DNA of 64,000 nucleotides from Eustoma russellianum (lineage: Eukaryota > Streptophyta > Magnoliopsida > Gentianales > Gentianaceae). Positions 1 to 9,939 of the stretch are shown piece after piece; position 1 is the first letter of the stretch, and each line of letters starts with the position of its first letter. The notes beneath the pieces were generated by a model. That model did no database searches, was not told where the DNA came from, and was given only the letters and a program-made list of their open reading frames with translations. Made by a program: the position numbers and the translations under genes. The stretch spans positions 18,088,359 through 18,152,358 of the forward strand of contig AP025075.1 in assembly GCA_036186865.1 (NCBI GenBank). The letters run 5' to 3'.

Positions 1-1982
1 ATAAAATAGTTGTTTTTATTTTTACATGATTTATATATGTTTATCATGTTGTGATTATGTGATTTTTATGATGATAATATCTTGTGACTAATATGCCCTC
101 GAAGTTTCTACAACTTACTAAAAAGGGTAAAAGTAGTATTTTGAGTTTTGTAGGTACTCGACATGGTGAATATGATTCAAGAAGATATTATCATCTTATT
201 TATTATCAAGAAGGTGTTATTATATTTAATTATGAACTGGAGTTTTATCTCACTAGGGGCATTTTGGTCATTTTACCCCCGAAGACAGTTTCGGTATTTT
301 TACTCAAGGAATCTCTTGAGTATCTTATTATATTCATTCTGGAGTTCATTTAGTATATCTTGAATGATTATTGGTGGTTTTCTATTTTATTCTCTCATTT
401 GATGATTTTTATCGACGGTATCGGGATATGTGACGGTATTCGATGTCACGTTCTATTTTTTCTTGAAGACTCTTATATATATGTTATTGGAGGTTCTTAA
501 TCATCATCTTTCAGAGATTAAAAGGTGTCCTTGGTGCAAGATTCATCACAATATGTCAAGGAGAAATGAGAATTTTGATATTATATGTGACATAACCTTG
601 TCAACTATTATTTGTTGATTTCTCCTAAAAAATCTGAGTTGGTATACATATACACAGCCTACAAAACGTGATTATACAGGTGGAGATGATGTTTTTCTCA
701 TTTTATGAGTTGGAGACAAGAAGACAAACCACAAGCAAGCTAATTGGCAAAAGTTGTCAACTTGAAATTTCAAATTTGAAGTTAATGGAGACAAGGTTGT
801 TGGAGATGATTATGGAGGTGTTTTAATTCAAAATTCTCAGCCATCACATGGTCTAAAAGTTGGAGGGAATATGCCATCAATTCACTCTATAAATAGAAGG
901 CAAGGTGAAGAAGAGAAGACACACACTTGAAAGCAAAAATTGAAGATTGTTGTCTTGCTATTCTCTTCTCATATTTTCGTTCATACTTTGTGTAGCTAAG
1001 GTGTTCCATTTCTAGTTGTTGTCCAGCTACACTATACACACCTTCTTGTGTTTTATTTGTAAGATTGATTAGCCAAATCTATAAGGCTACATCAATAGGT
1101 GATAGAGGTTTGCAACCAAGAGTTGCATAAAGGTGTTCATCCAAGTCTTGAATAGGGTTGGTGTTTAACCCAAGGATCAAGCTTGGTTCTTGCTGTAATT
1201 TGGTTCATACCATAGTGAAATCCAAGGAAAGGTGTTCCTTGGGACTGGAGTAGGTCACATTGACCGAACCAGGATAAATTCTCGGTGTTCTTCTCTTGTT
1301 TCTTTATTTCTGTTTTCTGCCCGTTTTTGACTGCAGTTTTCACACAACTTCTCACAATTTGAAAAAATAGCTAAACATTTTCAAAATTCGTGATTTTTGG
1401 TGGAGTTATACTTCAGACTGTTAGCTTTCATTTGCAACAAGAATCACTTGATTTGAGCAAGGGAAAGTTAGTCTTTCAGTCTTTGCAAGATAACTGCTCC
1501 AATCTGGCTGCAATCTGACCAGTTTTGAGAAAACTTAAATTCTGTATTTTTCAAGAATTGTTTAAGGTCAGGGCCTTTTGGAAACTTATCTACACATCCT
1601 AAGGAGTGTTTTGATATAAAGATCAACCTTTTTGGTTGAGTATTCAAAGAGAAATACGTTTTGCAAAATCAGCAACATTCTGTCCAATTCTGTCCAGATT
1701 GACCATCTGAATCTTTTTATTTGTTTGAAAGGTCAAACGATCTTATTTTTATCTGATTTTTGGACAGAGTCTTGTTAACTCATTGAAGTTAAATTCTGGA
1801 GATTTCATAATTTTTGGAGTTGTGTACAATTATTTGTGAATTTTTGAAAAACGGGTTCTGAATCTGAGGTGGTTTCAGATTCTGTTTTCAAAGGGGATTT
1901 TAACAAAGGGTAGTAGTGTAATTTCCGCTAACCACTATTCACCCCCCTCTAGTGGTGTTTATTGCAGGTGCACGGTCCAACA
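1..1982 (+). repeat. E1 5' LTR (Sirevirus-like copia), left end outside window
   Basis: This stretch is repeated, with small indels, at 7953-9939. It ends in CA at 1982, directly before a tRNA-Met primer-binding site. Compared with the 3' copy, which begins TGTTGAG at 7825, about the first 155 bases lie left of the window. A TATA box (TATAAATA) is at 888-895, followed by the transcribed R/U5 part, which includes the conserved core at 1243-1272. Differences from the 3' LTR are mostly one- to three-base indels. The short antisense frame at 1137-1355 is part of the LTR and not a gene. Confidence 0.93.
888..895 (+). promoter_or_regulatory. TATA box of E1 5' LTR
   Basis: TATAAATA in the 5' LTR, with the same motif at the matching place in the 3' LTR (8853-8860). 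Related LTRs in the window carry it as well: minus strand at 22720-22727, 33428-33435 and 49031-49038. Conservation at the same LTR position supports a pol II core promoter starting retroelement RNA a few tens of bases downstream. This is inferred from position and not from transcript data. Confidence 0.7.
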
Positions 1983-1984
1983 TT

Positions 1985-1997
1985 TGGTATCAGAGCC
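1985..1997 (+). other. E1 primer-binding site (initiator tRNA-Met)
   Basis: TGGTATCAGAGCC lies two bases after the LTR end. It is the classic plant retrotransposon primer site complementary to the 3' end of initiator tRNA-Met, and it fixes both the LTR border and the plus-strand orientation. Confidence 0.92.
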
Positions 1998-2096
1998 AGA
2001 CCAACACCACTAAAAAGAAGCAAGATTCAACACCATACAAGGCCAAGAAACAACGATTCACTATATACTACTTGTCTCAAATCCAAGGTACATACT

Positions 2097-3051
2097 ATGG
2101 CTATTGTTTCTCACAAAGGTGAAATGGAAGGTATGTCTACCCAACGCCCTCCTCTTTTTGACGGTAATAATTTTGTTCATTGGAAACTGAGGATGAGGCT
2201 ATTCTTAATGGCTATAGACATTGATTTATGGTCTATAGTTGAAGATGGGCCGTACATTCCAACGAAAATTGAAAAAGTTAATGAAGTTACACAAGAAGTA
2301 GAAAATGTAAAAGTGAATGGTCATCAGATGATAAAAAAAAATGTCCATGAATGCTAAAGCTATGCAATTACTTTTGAATGGACTTACAACTTCTGAAGCA
2401 GGATATGTGTCAAATTGCACAAGCGCACACGACATGTGGAAATCACTTGTATTAAAGCATGAAGGTACTAGTGGTGTTAAAGAGTCAAAAATAAACATGC
2501 TTATGACTGAATTAGAGACTTTCAAAATGTTGCCAAACGAATCCATAACATCTATGGATTTGAGGATTACTAATATTTTCAATGCCCTTGAAGCTTTAGG
2601 AAAGTCATTTTCGAACAGTGAAAAGGTTCAAAAGGTGTTACGAAGCCTCCCTGCTGAATGGGATCCAAAGGTGACTGCAATCGAGGAGACAAAGTCAATC
2701 ACTAAGATGGATGAATTGATCGGGTCTCTTAAAGTTTACGAGGTTAAATTAAACCAACGAAAGTCTGAATCGTCTAAGTCATCCGGTAAGTCAATAGCTT
2801 TCAAAACAATCGAAACACATGCTAGTAACGATGATAGTAATAGTGATACTGAATTAGATGATGACTTGATATTGATAGCTAGAAAACTTAGAAAGTTTTT
2901 CAAACGTCCAAATAGGAATAGACAACGTAATTCTTCCTTTTCTTCTTCTTCTTCTCAACCTAGGAAGAATACACAAACAAATGGTATAATAAAGAATTAA
3001 AGTGTTATGAATGCGGTCAAAAAGGACATATTTCATATGACTGTCCCACGA
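2097..3051 (+). pseudogene. gag: E1 gag, N-terminal part and zinc knuckle (frameshifted)
   Basis: Capsid/nucleocapsid region of E1. I chose the ATG at 2097 because it begins the MAIVSHKGE start shared with E3 gag (minus strand, start 47878). An N-terminal copia gag segment (PLFDGNNFVHWKLRMRLF) leads into the UBN2-type gag domain, read in a second frame from 2341 to 3000 after a slip in an A-run at 2332-2340. A CCHC zinc knuckle (CYECGQKGH...C) lies at 3003-3044 in yet another frame, after a stop at 2998-3000. The protein would coat element RNA in virus-like particles. At least two frame changes mean the product cannot be made as it stands. Confidence 0.88.
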
Positions 3052-4251
3052 AGAAAATAATAACAATAACAACAATAAAAACAAGCCAAGGATAAGGAGG
3101 CTCAAACGACAAAGGCAAAAGAGTCTAAGGCAAGAAAAGGGAAACGAGCAATGAAGGTGAGCACATGGAGCGACTCATCCGACTCAGAATCCGAAACTGA
3201 GGAAGCTCAAGTCTGCTTCGTATCCAACGAGGTATGTTCTTCTTCTGATAGTGATTCCGATAGTGACATGACATTTGATGAAATGTATGAAGAATTCTTA
3301 AGAATGCATGCTCACTGTAAGAGGCTCTCTAAAGAAAAAGAAACTAGTTGAAGAAAATGACAAGTTGAAGACGTCCAACTTGGAATTCTCCGATCAACTA
3401 GAATCTCTTAAACAAGAGTCTACTAATACTCTTGATTCTTTAGAGAATAAAATTGAATCATATAGGAAAGATGAACAAAAGTTACAAATGGAAAATAAAA
3501 TATTAAAATCCAAGTTAGAAAGTTGTGAAAATGAAATAGTACAACTGAAGTCTTCTAAATTTACCTTAGAAAAAATGATAGAACAATTTAAATCTGGTGC
3601 AAATATGTTAGATACACTTATATCATCACAAAAGTATGGAAATGATAAAACTGGATTGGGATATAAAGAAGAAGATGAAAAATTAGATAAAAAGACTAAG
3701 TTTGTATCATCAACTACGAAACAACCTTATAAAGTTATAAAAACAAACTTGTCTGCTAAATCTTCTTCTACTCCTTCTTCTTCTTATTCAAAGATAAAAA
3801 TGCAGCATGCACCCATAAAACACACACGCATAACTATACATCTAGGCCAAACTTTGCATCTAGACAATCTAGAAATTATGCCTACATGTATACAAATGCA
3901 ACTAGACCGAATAAAATGCATACAACTTATTATGAACCTAAATATAGGCAACACTCTTATAAGTCTTATAGAAATGCCTACAAACACACTTATATAGCGC
4001 CATATAAGAACAAAATCGCATGCCTTTATGCACATTATAAAATTCGGTCATCCTATAATGATTATCAACCATGGCACAATATGTATAACAATGTATCTTC
4101 ACTTATGTGGAATAATCATGTATATACTAATTCTTCTTATTTTCCAAATTATAACAATGCTAAAAATGTGCCTAAAAGGTATATTCAAGTTTGGATACCT
4201 AAGGGATATCTAAACAAGAATAGTGCCCCTAACATTCAAGGACCCAAATAA
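3052..4251 (+). pseudogene. E1 gag C-terminal extension with coiled coil
   Basis: After the zinc knuckle comes an acidic serine/aspartate tract (3151-3290, SDSSDSESETEEAQVCF). A strongly heptad-like Lys/Glu/Leu-rich coiled coil follows at about 3340-3640 (LEFSDQLESLKQE, KLQMENKILKSKLE). Then comes a Ser/Thr-rich linker and a His/Tyr/Asn-rich spacer up to 4251, just before the protease. A long gag with a coiled coil is a hallmark of the Sirevirus lineage of Ty1/copia, and this is the main reason I assign E1 there. Frames change near 3350 and 3890. Confidence 0.75.
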
Positions 4252-4254
4252 AGG

Positions 4255-4626
4255 GTACCTAAAACTTTGTCTTCATTGTAGGATAAACGCAAGGAATGCA
4301 AGGAGACAAAGTCAAAGAATCTAAAAACCAAATGGTTTTTAGATAGCGGGTGTTCAAGGCACATGACGGGCAACCCCAAACTATTCACCGAACTGGAACA
4401 AATCGATAATGGAGGAAAGGTGACATTCGGTGACAACAACCAAGGCAAGGTTATTGGAAAAGGAACAATTGGGGACCCTAACACATTTCAAATACGAAAT
4501 GTGTTGTTAGTAAGCAATCTTTCTTACAATTTATTAAGTATTTCGCAACTTATAGATTCTGGTTATCATGTCTCTTTTCTTCCTAATTGTTGTGATATAA
4601 TAAATGAAAAGGAGAAATTGTACTAA
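4255..4626 (+). pseudogene. E1 aspartic protease
   Basis: The segment beginning WFLDSGCSRHMTG carries the D-S-G catalytic triad at 4342-4350, as in copia retropepsins. Downstream residues (VTFGDNNQGKVIGKGTIG, VLLVSNLSYNLLSISQL) match the usual copia protease-to-integrase stretch. It would cleave the Gag-Pol polyprotein. A stop at 4624-4626 separates it from the integrase frame. Confidence 0.85.
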
Positions 4627-4715
4627 AAGGAAATAGGGATGGTAACATTTACACACTATCACTAAATAACATATTAAATGCTAGGATTAAGTGTTTAGTA
4701 TCACATGACTTAGAT

Positions 4716-5552
4716 GTGAACTTATGGCATAGACGACTAGGCCATATAGGAGTTTCAACCATAGAAAGATTATCTAAGAAGAATCTAATTAGAGGAATGC
4801 CTAAGTTAGACTTACATAATTTTCAATTATGTGAAACATGTATTAAAGGAAAACATATAAAAGAGACAATGAAATCAAAACATGAAGTGAGTACTAGTCA
4901 TGTACTAGAACTGCTTCACTTAGACTTATTTGGTCCAAGTAGGACAAGAAGTCTAGGTGGACACTACTATGTGTGTGTCATAGTAGATGATTACTCACGA
5001 TACACATGGACATTGTTCTTAACACACAAAGACGATGCTCCATTGGTAATCGAAAATCTTATTAAGCAACTTGAAAATCTTTATGAAGAAAATGTTAAAA
5101 GAATTAGAAGTGATAGAGGTGGAGAATTTAAAAACAAAGATATAATTAAGTTTTGTGAATTACATGGAATAAAACATGAATTCTCACCACCAAGAACACC
5201 ACAACTTAATGGAGTTGTTGAACGTAAAAATAGAACACTACAAGAAATAGCTAGAACTATGTTGTGTGAAAACAAAGTACCTAGATATTTGTGGGCTGAA
5301 GCTGTTAGTTGTGCATGTTATATAATAAATAGGCTTTCTATTAGAAAGAAATTAAATAAAACACCATATGAGTTATTGAATAATAGACAACCTAAGGTAG
5401 ATTATCTTAGAGTATTTGGGTGTAAATGTTTTGTACTTAATACCAAAGATAATCTAGATAAATTTGAACAAAAGTCTATTGAATGCATATTTGTTGGATA
5501 TTCAACTAACTCAAAGGCATATAGGTGTTATAATCATGCATCTAAAAAATAA
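4716..5552 (+). pseudogene. E1 integrase
   Basis: A 278-residue open frame. A zinc-binding GAG-preintegrase domain comes first (LWHRRLGH...CETCIKGKH, residues 3-47). The DDE catalytic core follows: D in LLHLDLFGP (about residue 70), D in RSDRGGEF (about 133), E in NGVVERKNRT (about 169). The end (LRVFGCKCFVLN, KSIECIFVGYS) is the typical copia integrase C-terminal part. It would insert element cDNA into chromosomes. The three catalytic residues are present, and the frame ends at a stop just before the RT region. Confidence 0.92.
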
Positions 5553-5600
5553 TTGAATCTATACATGTGAAATTCAATGAGAATGCATATTTTGATGTAA

Positions 5601-6790
5601 GTGATAAAAAGAAACAAGAGAATAATGTTGAAAATATGTTTGATGATGATGATATTACTTGAGCCTGTTCATGATCATCTAGAACCAACTTCCCCTGAAC
5701 AAGATGTGCATGAACCTTTAGGTGAAATAAATCAAGAAATTTTACAATTGGAAGATAATCTATCTAACTTACAGGATGTTCCAATTGTATATGAAAATGT
5801 TCACACGAATGAAACATTTGAACTAGAAGAAGGTGAACCTAGTCAACTTAGGAATTGGTGGCTTATAGAAGATAAACATAAACACCCTAAAGAGCTAATC
5901 ATTGGTGATCCAAGTGTTGGGGTTAGAACACGTAGAAACATAAGTCAACTTGAAGGACATAGCTTAATCTCAGAATTAGAACCTAAGAACGTAAAGGAAG
6001 CCTTAGGTGACATATCATGGATAGATGCTATGCATGAGGAATTAAATCAATTCACAAGGAACAACGTGTGGGACTTAGTACCTAAACCTGAAGACAAGTC
6101 TATCATAGGAACTAAATGGGTTTTCAGGAATAAAATGGATGAACAAGGAAATATTACAAGGAATAAGGCTAGACTAGTCGCACAAGGTTATAATCAACAA
6201 GAAGGAATAGATTATGAAGAAACCTTTGCACCCGTTGCACGACTAGAAGCAATTAGATTGTTACTTGCGATTGCAAGTATAAGCAAAATTAAGCTCTTCC
6301 AAATGGATGTCAAGAGTGCGTTCTTGAATGGATACATCCAAGAAGAAGTGTTTGTCAAACAACCTCCTGGATTCGAAGATCCGAAGAATCCGAACCATGT
6401 TTATAAGCTTAAGAAAGCTCTATATGGTTTAAAACAAGCTCCAAGAGCTTGGTATGATAGATTTGCAAACTTTCTTATTGCAAATAATTATCAAAGGGGG
6501 ACCATCGACAACACATTATTCCTAAGAAGAAAAGGTAATGATTTGTTAATAGTTCAAATATACGTAGATGATATAATCTTTGGTTCAACCAACCCTACTT
6601 TAGTAAAAGACTTCGAAGAATGTATGAAGTCAGAGTTTGAAATGTCAATGGTAGGAGAGTTGAATTATTTCTTAGGACTTCAAATCAAACAAACCCCTCA
6701 AGGAATTCACATTAGCCAACTTAAGTATGTCAATGATATGATTAAGAAGTTTGGCTTTGAAGAGTTGAAACCTACAACCGCCTATGAGTG
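5601..6790 (+). pseudogene. E1 reverse transcriptase
   Basis: Copia-type RT (RVT_2). Recognisable blocks are WVFRNKMDEQGN, KARLVAQGYNQQEGIDYEET, LFQMDVKSAFLNG, YGLKQAPRAWYDRF and the catalytic YVDD box at 6561-6572. The last RT block (LNYFLGLQIKQTPQGIHISQ) is intact up to about 6790. A frame change then leads into the RNase H segment, whose frame opens at 6784. It would copy element RNA into cDNA. The catalytic aspartates are preserved, so decay of E1 is mainly by indels. Confidence 0.92.
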
Positions 6791-7510
6791 TTAGTACCAA
6801 ACTTGATAAGGATGAAAATGGTAAACCTTTTGATGACACACTTTATAGGTCTATGATTGGCTCATTGTTATACTTAACTGCATCAAGACCTGATATTATG
6901 TTTAGTGTGTGTATGTGTGCTAGGTTTCAATCTTGTCCTAAGGTATCACATTACAATGCAGTGAAAAAGATCTTTAGATATCTTAAGCATACACCTCACT
7001 TAGGATTGTGGTATGATAGAAACGCTAAGTTGGAATTACACGCATATAGTGATGCTGATTATGGTGGTTGCAGGTTAGATAGAAAATCCACTAGCGGTAC
7101 ATGTCAATTTATAGGAACCAATTTGATCTCTTGGTTTTCTAAAAAGCAAGCTAGTGTAGCTCTTTCTACCACTGAAGCCGAGTATATTGCTTTGAGTTTA
7201 TGTACTACCCAAATACTTTGGCTTAAACAGCAACTTAGTGATTTTGGCATTAAAATGAATAAGATTCCAATTTTCTGCGATAGCACAAGTGCAATCAATC
7301 TTTCCCGGAATCCGGTACTTCATTCTAAGGCCAAACACATTGAGGTGCGATACCACTTTCTTCGCGATCATGTTCAAAATGAGGACATAGTGAAACCATA
7401 TAAGAACTGATCACCAAATCGCTGACATCTTCACCAAACCCCTTAATCAAGCCACTTTTGAAAACTTACGAGCCAAATTAGGAATGATGACTTACGATAC
7501 CATTGTATAG
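6791..7510 (+). pseudogene. E1 RNase H and pol C-terminus
   Basis: It begins with the RT-to-RNase H connection (YRSMIGSLLYLTASRPDIMF). The RNase H domain follows: first catalytic Asp in AYSDADYGG, Glu in STTEAEYIAL, Asp in FCDSTSAI, and the HIEVRYHFLRDHV end. A stop at 7408-7410 cuts the frame. The last part (ADIFTKPL, AKLGMM) continues in another frame to TAG at 7508-7510. It would remove the RNA strand of the RNA/DNA hybrid. Confidence 0.9.
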
Positions 7511-7824
7511 TTCTATCTTTTGCATGATTTGCAAAATAAAGGGGGGGAGAGATAGAAATGAGAACATGATTTTAGTTGGTAAGTCATGTTTTAGTTGGTA
7601 AGTCATGATGAATCATATGCTAAGTTTTTATTGGTATAAATTTTGGAGCATAGGTTAAGGGGGAGAGTATGAGTTGAGGGGGAGCAGCATACTATTTAAA
7701 CGTTGAAACATAGTTGAAAACATTTGGTTAAACTTTTGGTTAAACATTTGGTTAAACTTTTGGTTATAAGTTGTGACATTAAAATCATGTTAGGTTATTT
7801 TGAAAATCATCCAAAAGGAGAGAA
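7511..7824 (+). other. E1 3' untranslated region with repeated polypurine tracts
   Basis: Non-coding stretch between pol and the 3' LTR. It holds purine runs at about 7532-7550 (AAAGGGGGGGAGAGA), 7658-7671 (TTAAGGGGGAGAG) and 7675-7685, and the tract abutting the LTR (CCAAAAGGAGAGAA, 7811-7824), which is the likely plus-strand primer. Four tandem TTGGTTAAAC-type units lie at about 7726-7768. The same G-run pattern appears reversed in E3 (35097-35111, 35263-35287, 35400-35412). Repeated PPTs are a known Sirevirus trait. Confidence 0.75.
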
Positions 7825-9939
7825 TGTTGAGAAATATGTTTGGATAATTTTCAAAGTCATGATTTTAAGTGATGAATACTTAAAAATGTCACATATGGTG
7901 TTATAAATGAAAGAGTTGAATAAGTGAAGAAAAATGACACGATGTCTAGGGTTGTTAGAAATATTTTTCTAAAATGTGATAAATAGTTTTTTTATTTTAC
8001 ATGATTTATATATGTTTATCATGTTGTGATTATGTGATTTTTATGATGATAATATCTTGTGACTAATATGCCCTCGAATTTCTACAACTTACCAAAAAGG
8101 GCAAAAGTGGTATTTTGAGTTTTGTAGGTACTCGACATGGTGAATATGATTCAAGAAGATATTATCATCTTATTTATTATCAAGAAGGTGTTATTATATT
8201 TAATTATGAACTGGAGTTTTATCTCACTAGGGGCATTTTGGTCATTTTACCCCCGAAGACAGTTCGGTATTTTTACTCAAGGAATCTCTTGAGTATCTTA
8301 TTATATTCATTCTGGAGTTCATTTAGTATATTCTTGAAGATTATTTGGTGGTTTTCTATTTTATTCTCTCATTTGATGATTTTATCGACGGTATCGGGAT
8401 ATGTGACGGTATTCGATGTCACGTTCTATTTTCTCTTGAAGACTCTTATATATTGTTATTGGAGGTTCTTAATCATCATCTTTCAGAGATTACAAGGTGT
8501 CCTTGGTGCAAGATTCATCACAATATGTCAAGGAGAAATGAATTTTGATATTATATGTTGACATAACCTTGTCAACTATTATTTGTTGATTTCTCCTCAA
8601 AATCTGAGTTGGTATACATATACAGCCTCCAAAACGTGATTATAGGTGGAGATGATGTTTTTCTCATTTTATGAGTTGGAGACAAGAAGACAAACCAAAA
8701 GCAAGCTAATTGGCAAAAGTTGTCAACTTGAAATTTCAAATTTGAAGTTAATGGGACAAGGTTGTTGGAGATGATTATGGAGGTGTTTTAATTCAAAATT
8801 CTCAGCCATCACATGGTCTAAAAGTTGGAGGGAATATGCCATCAATTCACTCTATAAATAGAAGGCAAGGTGAAGAAGAGAAGACACACACTTGAAAGCA
8901 AAAATTGAAGATTGTTGTCTTGCTATTCTCTTCTCATATTTTCGTTCATACTTTGTGTAGCTAAGGTGTTCCATTTCTAGTTGTTGTCCAGCTACACTAT
9001 ACACACCTTCTTGTGTTTTATTTGTAAGATTGATTAGCCAAATCTATAAGGCTACATCAATAGGTGATAGAGGTGTTGCAACCAAGAGTTGCATAAAGGT
9101 GTTCATCCAAGTCTTGAATAGGGTTGGTGTTTAACCAAGGATCAAGCTTGGTTCTTGCTGTAATTTGGTTCATACCATAGTGAAATCCAAGGAAAGGTGT
9201 TCCTTGGGACTGGAGTAGGTCACATTGACCGAACCAGGATAAATTCTCGGTGTTCTTCTCTTGTTTCTTTATTTCTGTTTTCTGCCCGTTTTTGACTGCA
9301 GTTTTCACACAACTTCTCACATTTGAAAAAATACTAAACATTTTCAAAATTCGTGATTTTTGGTGGAGTTATACTTCAGACTGTTAGCTTTCATTTGCAA
9401 CAAGAATCACTTGATTTGAGCAAGGGAAAGTTAGTCTTTCAGTCTTTGCAAGATAACTGCTCCAATCTGGCTGCAATCTGACCAGTTTTGAGAAAACTTA
9501 AATTCTGTATTTTTCAAGAATTGTTTAAGGTCAGGCCTTTTGGAAACTTATCTACATCTAAGGAGTGTTTTGATATAAAGATCAACCTTTTTGGTTGAGT
9601 ATTCAAAGAGAAACACGTTTTGCAAAATCAGCAACATTCTGTCCAATTCTGTCCAGATTGACCATCTGAATCTTTTTATTTGTTTGAAAGGTCAAACGAT
9701 CTTATTTTTATCTGATTTTTGGATAGAGTCTTGTTAACTCATTGAAGTTAAATTCTGGAGTTTTCATAATTTTTGGAGTTGTGTACAATTTTTGTGAATT
9801 TTTGAAAAACGGGTTCTGAATCTGAGGTGGTTTCAGATTTGTTTTCAAAGGGGATTTTAACAAAGGGTAGTAGTGTAATTTCCGCTAACCACTATTCACC
9901 CCCCTCTAGTGGTGTTTATTGCAGGTGCACGGTCCAACA
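7825..9939 (+). repeat. E1 3' LTR
   Basis: A 2,115-bp LTR from TGTTGAG to ...CCAACA. The left border was set by the polypurine tract just before it and by the solo LTR at 21639-23925, whose reverse complement starts identically. The right border matches the end of the 5' LTR. TATA box at 8853-8860. The first five flanking bases are GATGA; the matching left duplication is outside the window. Confidence 0.93.

Noticed and set aside
1137..1355. Antisense frame with NTENLSWFGQCDLLQ, recurring at 9057-9347, 18539-18793 and 22272-22526
   Set aside because: Always inside the same LTR block; explained by conservation of the R/U5 core and not by a protein.
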